NCBI GenBank assembly: GCA_016785225.1
Contig: JAFBJZ010000601.1
Coordinates: 806,001-870,000, forward strand
Source of the DNA: Psettodes erumei
Lineage: Eukaryota; Chordata; Actinopteri; Pleuronectiformes; Psettodidae
Direction of reading: 5' to 3'
DNA length: 64,000 nucleotides
The notes beneath the pieces are model-generated. The model saw nothing but the letters and a program-made list of their open reading frames with translations. It did no database searches and had not been told where the DNA came from. This document shows, piece after piece, positions 25,241 to 37,500 of the stretch. Position 1 is the stretch's first letter, and each line of letters starts with the position of its first letter. A program made the position numbers and the translations under genes.

Positions 25241-26581
25241 TATTTGCGTTTCTTGGTTTTATTGCTTCCTCAAAATGTCACTGTCCCTCCAGTGTGATTT
25301 GCATCTCTGCTGCAACAGGAAGTCCAAAAACTTTTTTTAAAAAACAGCTGAATTTTCACGTGTCTAAAAGTGGATTGTGGTGATTCACACAATAATCCAC
25401 ATGTGTACACCCTGGGATTTTTAATGACTCACTCTAGTTTAAGGAAGGCCTGTATTTACCATAGATGATTAACATTTCTCAGTTGAGATGTGATGTGACA
25501 GCCCCTTAACCATATCAACTTGTCCCTAGTACAGTACAAAGAGAAAATGTCACCATACAAGTTGTGAAACTTTGTCTTCCCATCAGCCCTTTCTGTTTTG
25601 TCACACCAATGATGGTTTGCGCCATTTAGAGCCCGGGGGCAGACTGAAGTCAGTAGGTACTTTTAGGGAGAATGTCAAATTAAATTTGAAACTACCAGTG
25701 TATTCTTTTCAATGTCATGTACGAGGAAGCCAGATGGTGCAGTTCCTGTAAAACAAGTGATGCAGTCATCACTTTACATCTGCTGATCTGTCAGGTGTCA
25801 CTTGTTCCAGTTACTGAACCGCAGTGCAAAAACAGGTGGGCATTTTACGAAGCTTGATTTGCAACTGTATTGCTTCATGAAGAACAAAGATTCACAATTA
25901 CCATTCGACAAGTCCAAACGGTCATCAACATTGTGTTGTTATTCGCATATTTTACACAAAACACTGTATCCAAGATATGACACTTTAACAATCATCATAT
26001 ATGTTACATACAAATATTAAAGGCCAGCTATCTTCCTGCTTATAAAACAGAAACCAGCAAATTTAGGGAACACGGCTAAAGTGAATTTTGAGTTGAACAA
26101 CTGTGCAACAACATTACAATCCCCTCCTAAATATATCCTTTTACATTACCAGCTGTTTGCTGTCTGAAAGCAACTTGAAGTTCACAATTGCACTGACTCT
26201 GAGTCACACTTCACTCAGTAAAAATAGGCACAGCTGAAAAAAAACACGTCCCAACATTGCACTTTTGACATCTCAGCAGTATTTCATGATATGATCTTTA
26301 CCCTTAATATGATGAACAGAGGAGCATGGACAAATTATGTCTCAGTCTGTTGAAGCCCAAAGCATGTCCAGTGAGTCTTGAGGTAGGTGGGATACAAAAT
26401 TGGAAATTGCAGCCAAGAAAGTGTGCCCATTCTGACAGGAGTAGACTGCAAAACTTGAGTTTGAGTTTTGTGTTCTACCTGTATGATCGCCTGATTTCCT
26501 GCACGCTGCACCCATGCCCCACTTGTGTGTAATCATGCATTGGGATTGTTGTAATGGAATCATTTTACAAAGCTGAACTTA
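25241..26581. other. intergenic sequence between arid3b and the Tc1 element
   Basis: AT-rich sequence in which I see no supported exon, RNA gene or repeat. Confidence 0.5.
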
Positions 26582-28189
26582 CAGGTGCTGGCCAGTAAAT
26601 TAGAATACCATCAAAAACTTGATTTATCTCAGTAATTCCATTCAAAAAGTGAAACTTGTACATTATATTCATGCAATGCACACAGGCCGATGTATTTCCA
26701 ATGTTTATTTCTTTTAATTTTGATATTTATAAGTGACAACTAATGAAAACTCCAAATTTGGTATCTCAAAAAATTAGAATATTGAAAAGGCCAATGAAAA
26801 GAAATGTTTGTTTTTTTAAATGTTGGCCAACTGAAAAGAATGAACATGAAAAGAATGCGCATGTATAGCACTCAATACTTAGTCGGGGCTCCTTTTGCCT
26901 CAATCACTGCATTAATGCGGCGTGGCATGGACTCGATCAGTCTGTGGCACTGCTCAGGTGTTATGAGAGCCCAGGTTGCTCTGATAGTCGTCTTCAGCTC
27001 CTCTGCATTGTTGGGTCTAGCGTATTGCATCTTCCGCTTCACAATACCCCATAGATTTTCTATGGGGTTAAGGTCAGGCGAGTTTGCTGGCCAATCAAGG
27101 ACAGGGATACCATGGTCCTTGAACCAGGTACTGGTGGTTTTGGCACTGTGTGCAGGTGCCAAGTCCTGTTGAAAAGTGAAATCTGCATCTCCATAAAGTT
27201 GGTCAGCAGCAGGAAGCATGAAGTGCTCTAAAACTTCCTGGTAGACGGCTGCATTGACCTTGGACCTCAGGAAACAGAGTGGGCCAACACCGGCAGATGA
27301 CATGGCACCCCACACCATCACTGACGGTGGAAACTTTACACTGGACCTCATGCAACGTGGATTCTGTGCTTCTCCGCTCTTCCTCCAGACTCTGGGTCCT
27401 TGATTTCCAAAGGAAATGCAAAATTTGCTTTCATCAGAAAACATAACTTTGGACCACTCAGCAGCAGTCCAGTCCTTTTTGTCCTTGGCCCAGGCGAGAC
27501 GCTTCTTACGCTGTTTCTTGTTCAAGAGTGGCTTGACACACGGAATCGACAGCTGAATCCCATGTCTTTCATGCGTCTCTTCATGGTGGTTCTTGAAGCG
27601 CTGACTCCAGCTGCAGTCCACTCTTTGTGGATCTCCCCACATTTTTGAATGGGTTTGTCGTCACAATTCTCTGCAGGGTGCGGTTATCCCTAGAGCTTGT
27701 ACACTTTTTTCTACCACATTTTCCGTCCCTTCGCCTGTCTGTTAATGTGCTTGGACACAGAGCTCTGCGAACAGCCAGCTTCTTTAGCAATCACCTTTTG
27801 TGTCTTGCCCTCCTTGTACAAGGTGTCAATGTTCGTCTTTTGGACAACTGTTAAGTCAGAAGTCTTCCCCATGATTGTGGAGCCTTCAGAACAAGACTGA
27901 GGGACCTTTTAAAGGCCTTTGCAGGTGTTTTGAATTAATCAGCTGATAAGTGTGGCACCAGGTGTCTTCTATATTGAGCCTTTTCAGAATATTCTAATTT
28001 TCTGAGATACTGAATTTGGTGTTTTCATTAGCTGTCAGTTGTAATAATAAAAATGAAAATTAATAAACACTTGAAATATATCACTATGTGTGGAAGGAAA
28101 GTATACAGTATACAAGTTTCACGTTTTGAATGGAATTACTGAAATAATTCAACTTTTTGATGATATTCTAATTTACTGGCCAGCACCTG
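26582..28189 (-). mobile_element. Tc1/mariner transposon with long IR/DR-type terminal inverted repeats
   Basis: The ends start CAGGTGCTGGCCAGTAAAT and are flanked by the TA target duplication (26580-26581 and 28190-28191). The terminal inverted repeats extend about 215 bp on each side (roughly 26582-26796 and 27975-28189). In each arm the outer motif AAATTAGAATA recurs at the inner end as AAAATTAGAATATT. This is the direct-repeat-within-inverted-repeat layout known for transposase binding in fish Tc1 elements. The total length of about 1.6 kb is normal for the family. The element lies between arid3b and the 3' end of sema7a. Confidence 0.95.
26872..27872 (-). pseudogene. Tc1 transposase, frameshifted
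   Basis: The reading starts at an ATG at 27872 (MGKTSDLT) with a helix-turn-helix region (KVIAKEAGCSQSSVSKHI) and soon meets a stop. It resumes in other frames at the KCGRKK stretch, and after about 27642 stays open to the stop at 26872. The open part contains a complete catalytic triad: the D of FSDESKF, the D of FQQDLAPAH and the E of SPDLNPIENLW, with 34 residues between the last two (DD34E). It ends in the typical GAPTKY. At least two or three frameshifts make it inactive as a protein, although the catalytic half is intact. Confidence 0.92.
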
Positions 28190-28533
28190 TAAATTATGCA
28201 AAGAAACTATTGCATTGATATTTTTGTCATAATTTACTCTATGCAGCTATAGGCATAAGAGAGACATAAGGCTGATATATTAACAGAGGAACATTTTAGC
28301 TTTTACAAATATCTAGATATCTAGATCTTCACTGCATTTTACAGTTAAGCATTTTAAGGCTGGGGCTTATTACATTTCAAATAATTAGATAAATTTTAAT
28401 GTGTAATCAATAAATGGATAATAAAGGATTTTCATTTCAGTAACAATGTGGCAGCCCTAGTTTACAAACAGGTTTGGGCTTTAATTCAATATCATTTATC
28501 TCCTTTCATTGGAATCATAATCAGGACAAACCC
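28190..28533. other. sema7a 3' flank / 3' UTR
   Basis: AT-rich sequence between the Tc1 element and the sema7a stop codon. An ATTAAA poly(A) variant for the minus strand is read at 28395-28400, about 135 nt beyond the annotated stop. No other feature is seen. Confidence 0.45.
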
Positions 28534-31500
28534 TTAATGAGAGCGGTCATGAGACAGAGCCAGACCAGTAGGGCTTGATCGCTGGCCCACAGCCCTGTTC
28601 TCCAGCTTGAGACTGTACTCTGCCACCACTTTCTGGTAGCCCAACTCCTCTGACACACACCTGTAAGTTCCCTCCTTCTCAGGACTCATGTTGTCGATGA
28701 GAAATAAGCACATATCCTTTGACGTGCACATGGTGGAGTTTTGAAGATGATGCCAGGTATAGTGGGCATGACGAGACGACATCAGACACTTAAGGAAATA
28801 CTTAGCCTGATCGGGAAGCGTGATGCTGGACACATTATCTTCCACAGGTGTAAGAGCGGAATGCCTAAAAGCTGGGGAAAGAGACACAGTCTTTTAGCTT
28901 CAAGACAGATGTTGATTTTGCTTTATTTACCTAACCTTCATTCAACCAAAGTGGTGTCTTATTTCAGTGTGAACATGGCAAGTCTTTTCACAAGGTGCCT
29001 GGTGCCTCAAGGACACACTGACAAGGGGACTAAACATTCTCATAACAGCTTCAACAGAAACACCCTGGCTAAGTGAACTGGAATTAGTGTTACTGCCTGA
29101 CCAAACCAAAAAAAAAAAAATCAGGCAGTAAAATATGTAAAGATCTGCTTGCTTTGAGTTCATATTTCCAACATGTTTTACATGTATATTTGATTAACAC
29201 ACTGTTATTGCACACAGTGTTCTGCTTATTATGGTAACGCCCGCTGGCATGGCTTCATCTGTTGTGATAAAAGGGTCACATGGCTGTGTCAACTCCCATA
29301 AGAAGTTTGCCTTCAAAGGTCGAAGCTACATTGCTGCTGGGAATACCAAGAGATTTCAGAAAATCCTACTTTTAGAAGAAAAAGCCAAGCCAATCCACCA
29401 AAAGAGAGGAGGAGCATGAAAGACAGCAGTCTGAGTGAAAAGGCTCGTATGTCACTTCTGAGGGGCCTATGTGAAACCCCCTCTAATGGGTCTTGAACAA
29501 AAAAGATTGTGCTGTGTTGTGTGTTTATAGGCGGCAACTCAAAGATATTGTCATACCTTTTTCAGGTTGAAACGGACAGATGGTATGGTTCCCTGTGTCC
29601 ACGTTCTGCCAGTGTGTGCCACTGTGCAAAGGAAAGCATATCCCACATAGTAAGTTTTGAATGTTTGAGGAGGCTTCACTACATATGATACGCAAACTAC
29701 AGCATAGTTAATCAGGTTTTGATGCCTCATGTTTACAGAACATCACAGGAGGTGTGTGTGCAGATGCACAGAGTGCAAAAGGAGTGGCAGGATGTGGGCA
29801 GCCCCTTTGACACTGTGTATAGTCAGTGAGTCAGTGTAAAAACCAGTAGTGCTAAGCCTCACCCACACGCTGCTGTCTTACATTGATCAGTTCAAGCTCA
29901 CTTTTCAAAAAACAATACATTAACATGTTAATTCCTGTTCCCAGAGTATTTCTCTGTTGTAAACTAATCATAATTAGATGTTGTTATCTAATATATCTTG
30001 TTTCAAACGAGGGTATTCCTAGGTTGCTGCATGGAGACCAGGTTTACAAGTTGCTTAAGTCAAATGGTTGTGAAACTTCCTGCTGCTGACACTTTGCACA
30101 GTTTGAAGCTGAGGTGAAGAAGGGTGAAGCCAGTTAGTCTGTTTTGTGGAAATAGAATTGAAAATGTTTTTGTGTTTCAATTGCACCCACTTAGAATGAA
30201 GTCCACATTCTTTGGTAGAGAAGTAAGTTATAAACCCATGACAATGCCAGTAGAAACTTCTTAAACCACTCCTACATCACAAAACACCCCAGAATGGATA
30301 ATCATATAAAGTAAACCTGTTTAAAACTGGTTTATGGCTTATGTTTTAGTAGCAGCCAAAATAGCTGACAGCTGTGGAAACAAGGGCACTGTGAAAACAG
30401 ACTTCAGGCATACAGTAAGTCAGCCAGCAGGTCAGCTGGACAGCCGCAGGGCTCAGGACTAGATAACTCCAAGCCAGTAGTGGGTGAGTGTTGAAATCGT
30501 TTCACTAACAGGATTTCCAACATAAACTTAGGAGTTGTTCCGTAATGGACGTGAAAACTGACAGCCTTGTTACGCCATATCTCTGATGACACAACACAAA
30601 ACTGTGTACACACTGCAGGGCAGGACTGAATGAACCTTTGTAGTTTTTCACCAGTGGTACTGCCAATGAGCTACGTCTTTACAGCACACAGGTGACAGTG
30701 CACATTTCTGTTGCTGGTTTCCAAGTTATTGCAAGAATTGTTTGTTGTTTAGATTTAAATGTCAGGTTAAATGTGTCCAGGTACAGTGGTCTTACTTCGT
30801 TTTAGGGGTACAGTGGGTGCCGTTCCAGCTGCAGTAAGGATCTCTGGCTAAGATGCATTCCTGACAGCTGTCTCCATACTTGGCACAGTTTGCCACATCC
30901 AGTTGGACCAATTCACTTCTGGAGTTGACAAACAGTTTCTTCTACAATGATACACAGACAGTACACAGATTTGTATCATTTTCTTGGCCATTACCTATCA
31001 ATATCCTGGGAAGAGTTCAACTTTACTTCAAAAATGTAAATGTAAATTATATAAATGTGCTCCCAGTCTCCTTTGACTCACTTTCACCATTACTTCCATA
31101 TGAGTAATACTCTTCCGTTCACCCACCTTTGTGTTCTTGAGGAGAAAACAGTTGTGTAGACAAGGCTTTGTTACTTACAGAGGAGGGTTGAAGGATGATG
31201 CTGAGGATGTGGTCATGGTGGTTGAAAGGATGATACTCAGCAATGAAAAGACCCTTATTATTAGTCTGTATCACTTTATGAATCATTCCAATACCTGTTT
31301 GATGAACAACAAAAGTCAAAGGAACATACTCTCCCATTTCATGTCTCATCTCATATGACTCTTCCAGCAAAGCCTATCAAAAGTTCTAGTCTTCTGCTAT
31401 CAGAGCCTGGAGCTTACAGAATGGTGATGATGTATTGGATGTGCAACATGACTTTAGCATCTGCAGGCCAGATTTGGTTTGAACTGTCGCATCCCATTTT

Positions 31501-34500
31501 TACACTTTTAAATCTACAGTCAGGCTTTTCAGCACTTCCAAATGTTCAAAGACATTTATAATTTATTTTTGTGCAAACATAATGCCACCTTACACTGATG
31601 TCCTCTGGGTGGGTGAGAAGAGCCCTGGTATCAGAAGATGAGCAAAATCTCCCAGAAAAAAAAATCTCAAAAGCATAATCTCAAAGCCAGCTCGGCCAGA
31701 GAGGGACTGCAAAGCACATGCTCTATGGTCATTAGCCATCACCAAATGTGTAATAGTCTCATGTTTTGGTGGCCACCAGTATCCTCAGGATAACAAACTA
31801 TTTCAGGGTATGTATGCATTGTATGTATGTAATCATCTTCATTTGTACACAAATATACAGTACAGTGTCCTATTTAAATCAATTCTCATATTCATATTCT
31901 TATATTACTCACTTAGTGACAGAAACAGAACTGTGTGGTGCGAGGAACTGTCAGCGTAGATGCGAGTGTAGTTGTGGGAATTGATGAGAAGTGGGCCAGA
32001 CTGGTTCACAGGTTGGACCCATTCCTCCATCTCTGAAGTCTTTTCGATCAGCTTCAGGATGTTGTGAGGAATGTCTGTACTGTCTTGAAAACACTGAGGA
32101 ACAAAGCATGCGTTGTGGTTTCTGGTCGCTATGCCTGCCATGCTCTCTGACCTCACACATTTACACTTTACAATAAGATTCACCAGCAGAAATTAAGTAA
32201 TTTATGAAGCAACAGCTCAATTATGTATATGCACTTGAAGACTAGTTTAGATTTACATGGACATGTATAAGACTAGACAGCAGCAGATGTATTGGTGTCT
32301 GCCAATGCATCATTTTTAATGGTAAAACTGGGGATTTGAAGGTGAAGAATTTCTAAAAGTAGTGCACTTAAATTCAATAAAATGGGCCAATATTAATTCA
32401 AATACTTGGTATTTTAATTACCGGGGTTGACTTTAAAGCTACCAGAAAATAGACAAAAGGACTAGTCAACTTTGGGAAAATTGACAAATTATGCCTCAAG
32501 AAGAAGCATTGATTTGGTCAAATACCATTTTTGTGAGACTAGTTGATATATTTTGCACTTCTGATCAGTCTGAATGATACATACTGTCCTCGGCCTGTCC
32601 TCTTGATTGACTTCACTGGAGCCTTTAAATAAGGACGTTGTGAAGACGCGGTCAATATCTTGTATGGTGTAGACACACACAGCACTCATACCCCTGCAGA
32701 GACACACAGTCAGTCTACACAGAAACATCCAGAGACTGTTTTAAAGGCAGTAAATATGCAGTAAATACTTACTGCAATTAACCCAGACTTTGCCCCAGAC
32801 ATTTTGGACTCTGTTTTGGTTTTGATTTCCTTTCTATTTTGTAGTTTCCCATGTGAATTTCCAGGATTGCCCTTCGTCTTTGTCAGTTAGTATATTTTGT
32901 TGTGTGGTCATGTTCCTGTGTTCTCCAGCTTCATCTTCCACTGTTTGCTTGATTACCTGCCTTGTTTGTAAGTTGTGGATTTTTGTTTGTTCTTGTTAGG
33001 AAGATTTTGGTTTTTACCTTTTGCACTAGCTTTTCAGTTTGTTATTTGGAGACTCTTTTTGTTTAAAATCCTTTACACCACCTCCATGCCTGCTTCCTGT
33101 CTCCATTTGGGTCCATCTCTCCAACTCATTATGATCAATACATCATATTCACATTCTTGCTAGTGTCAGCAGATATCAGCTCTTCAAAAACACACAGACT
33201 TTGCACTGGGGAACTGACAGAGTTCAACATTTGCGTTCACACATACAGCCTCCTTCTTACATGTGTGAAAGCATCTTTTGTGTGTCACAGTGCACAGCCT
33301 CTGGGTAACTAACTGCTGGTCTGCCTCCACTCACTGGGCAGCACTAAGTCTCTTCTTTGTCGAAAAAGCTGCTAGATTTGCCACTAGGTGCTTCTTATAA
33401 CAAGTTGCTGAAGATGTCTGATAATAGAAAAAATAGTTGATATAATACATTTTGAAAGAGTAAGGCCACTGAGGAAACTCACAAACCCCCCCCATCTGAC
33501 TGGTGTTACTTCAGTCAGTCACATGGCAGTCAGTTTAATTAGATAGCAAAATCAGCTCTATCACTCAATTACTCAGTCACTCATGGACATTCAGTAATCT
33601 GTAGCTCAAGACCACAAAACAAATGAGTAGACAGCCTTAATTTAGAAAGAGGATCTGAACACAACCATGCCCCAAAAGCAAAAAAGGAAGCAGAAACAAA
33701 TCGCCATATTTTCACAAATGAAAACAAAATCTTAAGAGTGCAGGACATTTGGTGATTTACAAATGGCCCAGGCTTGTTTCATCCCACTTCATGAAGGTTT
33801 GCATTGTGTCTATAATACTATATCATTAAGTTATGACTACACATGAGTACTTACTGTAGCCTATACTGACTTCACTTGGTGTCGAGAGAATTCTTCTTAC
33901 TGGAACTTCAAATGAATTACCATTGCTTATGGTAGGAGTGTTTTTACTTGAGCAGACCTTACAGTATCCTTCTAACTCATGCTTAAATATACGTAAATGA
34001 TGATGGAGTCCTACCATTCATTTCTGAAGAGTGCATAAACCCTGGTGTCCTGCCAGTTATCAGCATGCACAGTGGCCACATCTACCAGTTCTGAGAAATG
34101 CTGTTTTCTCACAGGGTCCCCACAGAAGAGCCTGGCATTCATCTGGGACGTCCATCTAGACTGCAGTTTGCTCTTAGGACCACCAATATCTGACTAGAGG
34201 CAACACACAGCCTAAGGATCAATCACTCCTTCGTAATTTGCATATAAATATTAGTTTATGCAGTGGATATAATCACAGTCCTGATGTAAATAATCAGACC
34301 TTACCACGCAAACTTGGGTGACAAAAGGAAGCCATTTGTCACTGAACAAGTCTGTGTCTGTGTTTTTCTCCTTATAGAAGGCATAAACTCTGTCCTGTAA
34401 GGAACTGCCTGTCCGTCTGCTGAGCATCAAACCCACATAGTGCTGCTCTGAAGACAGAGAAACAAAGTCATTATTTGTTTCTACAGCCTTGGGGCATAAT

Positions 34501-37500
34501 GAATATAACAACATTATTTACATAAAGAAACTTTCCAAGCCCTAAAAGAAAAACTACCTTTTCCACGATGTACTGGTCCAACCCTGTTTTTTCCAAACTT
34601 GTGGATGCCGCCATACTCTAAAGATTCAGAATATGTAATGTAGAGGTCTGCACTTTCTGCTGATTCTGGGAAGACCAAACAATGAACAGTTACGCATTAA
34701 GGTATTCTTGATGAACCACTGTAGTTTGCAGGAAGCCCCAGCTCTGATGTTGTAACCCATAGAGCGGTATATATTTAGTTAGATGGAAAACTGCTCCCCA
34801 ATAAGCAAAAGTGAGAGACACAGTGTGTGTCTGTACTGGCTTTGATGCCAGTGGGAGACACTGGCTCGCAGATACGAGCAGGAAGCAGGTAGAAAAAGTA
34901 ATGGCAGCAGCGCAGAAGAAGAAGAAACCATCAGAAAGTATCTTTGTAGGAGCAGTGATGTTCAGCAGACAGCTTTTCGGGATAGGCAGCGAAGACAAAT
35001 TAACCCTTGAGGAATTAAAAAAGGATAAAGCCATTATGGTAAACTGGCAAATCAGAAAGCAGAGACTGACCAGCTGATTTCAAAACATCCGCTATGTATA
35101 AAAACTTACCCACAAGGGCAAATGGTTCACCTTCCTTTATGACAAATGTATTTATGCTTTCTGCTATGTTTCTTATTTTGTCAGAGGTGATGCATGTGGG
35201 TGACTGCACTGATAAATTCTATAAAAAATAACACAAAAACACACACGTCTTAGAGAAACAGTTGCCTCTCTTTGCTTCTCCATCACTAGCAGCACTAATT
35301 CAGTATACACAGTCACACAAACTTATACACCCACTATTTTAAACACATAGTTCTTGATTTAAAGAAGATTGCACAGGTAACATAGAAAACAGATAACATC
35401 ATGAAAAATAGGAAGTGTTTCAGCGTATTTGCCTTTCTTGAAACAGTATGAGGAAGATGTCAATATGGTCACAATAAGCAGAAGGGTGCACCACTTCCAT
35501 TCTCAGTAACACAATGGCTACATCTCTACTGTACAGTATCCCACCATGTCACAGCACAGCGTTTCTTTGCCATTGGTCCCACACACAAATGCTTGGTCGG
35601 CCATGTCCCTCTTGTGGACCAGAGTCATGATAAAGCTGCAATCCTAAATGACAAGATGATTCAGTTGTGTAATATTTCTGGAGGACAACCCAGCTGCTCT
35701 GCTCTGTTTGCTGTAAAGTCATTTTAATGCTGCTCACCTTTTGTGGAACACTGTCAATGCATTCTTTCCACAGCACCACCTTTTCTACAGGAGCCTGCGA
35801 GGAAAAACAAGGCTTGCTTCAATGCAGTCAGGGTAGTAATCCATTGGCTTGATTTCTTGTGGCAATACAGTTGTTCACTACCTTCTGAGGATGTTGTAAG
35901 TTGTATGAATACAGATGTCTTTGTCCAGCAGCCAGGACAGTGTCCAACTGCCTTGTCAGAAGAATCTTTACAGGTGCTTGGTGTCCAGGTAAAGGAAATC
36001 TTTTCACTGCAGTGTCTACAATAGAACAGAGTATACTGAATGTTTAAGCAAGGCTGTGCATGTGCACCGAGTGTCCACCCTGGGGACTGAGCATCCCCAG
36101 AGGATGAATTCTTGCTTCTCTAGTGATCCTTTTCCCTTGTGCCAGCAATTACATTTTCCTTGATTATTCTGTTGTTTATTTTGTCAATTAATCATTCAGT
36201 CTGTGTTTGTAAGATTAATTTGACTCAGTTGTCTTTTATCGAAGGTCATTTTTCATTTTCTATCTTCATAAGTTGTTTATTTTCAGCCCATCTTCTCCAC
36301 CCACTGAATTTTAGATGACTGTCTGTGTCAGTTATGTATTATTCATAATATAATATATACACTACCGGTCAAAAGTTTTAGAACACCCTAATTTTTCCAG
36401 TTATTTATTGCAAATCAAGTCATGCAAGCCCAAAGAATAGCTTGAAATGGTACAAAGGTAAGTACTGAACAGCCAGAGGTTAAAAAAAGGTTTGTTTACC
36501 CCCAACTGAAAAATAATGTACATTTCAGAATTATACAAAAAGGCCTTTTTCAGGGAACACGAAGTGGGTCAACAATTTAAAGTTGTTCTGCAGCCATGAA
36601 GGTTGAATCAGCCTTGAAAGCTGGTGCTACTAAATCCTACAGGTGTTCCAACTTTTCTGGATTACTTACAAGCACCTCTGTCTGCATAATAGCAGTGTTG
36701 GAACACACTGTGGTACCAGACCCTCATGAGCATCAGGTGAACAGTGTTGTACTGCAGAAAGTAGTGTGTTGCTACAAAAATGGTGAGAAAAAGGCAATTA
36801 ACAATGGAAGAGAGACAGACCATCATAACACTTAAAAATGTAGGTCTTTCGTACAGGGAAATTGCAAAGAAAGTCAAGGTGTCAGTGAATACAGTTTTCT
36901 TCACCATCAGAAACTGGGGAAACTCTGACAGGAAGCGGTCTGGCAGACCCAAAGCCACAGCTGAATCAGAGGACAGGTTTCTGAGAGTTAACAGCTTGTG
37001 TGATAGGCAGCTCACAGGACAACAGCTTCAAGCACAGCTTATGTTTGTCTCTCCTTTTATATGTAAGCACCATCAAATCAGGACAAATTCCTTGTAATGC
37101 AAATTACTTGGCAATAAAACTGATTCTGATTCTGGTTCTGATTAATAGTGGTTGTAGTAAGAAAGTCTCAGTTTGACTGAAGAGAAGAGAAGTTTGACTA
37201 TAGAAGAGAAGACTTCGAGCTGCAGGTTTGACAGGATGAGTTGCAGCAAGAAAGCCATTGCTAAGATGTCAGAATAAGACAAAGAGGCTCTCCTGGGCCA
37301 CGAAACACCGCCATTGGACTACTGAATACTGGAAGAAGGTATTATGGACTGATGAATCAAAATTTCAAATCTTCGTAAAAAATAATGTAAAAAAACATTA
37401 ATGTTCACACTAGTATTAATACAGTTGCTGCTGTTCACAAAGAGGTGGCACTCATAATTCTAATGAAGTGAAGGAATAAGAATGCGTCACTGTTGCAGTC

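Noticed and set aside
30404..30613. Minus-strand open frame considered as the exon between the PSI and Ig domains of sema7a.
   Set aside because: Joining it in phase to the PSI exon gives an immediate stop. The 65-nt exon 29557-29621 fits the phase and the family pattern instead.
31295..31370. Upstream extension of the sema7a open frame before 31294 (LEESYEMRHEMG).
   Set aside because: The acceptor at 31295-31296 matches the phase of the previous exon and gives the aligned VLFLSLSIGMIHKV. The extension is intron.
34811..35077. Plus-strand 88-codon frame rich in lysine within a sema7a intron.
   Set aside because: It has no promoter, splice or homology support and lies antisense to an intron.
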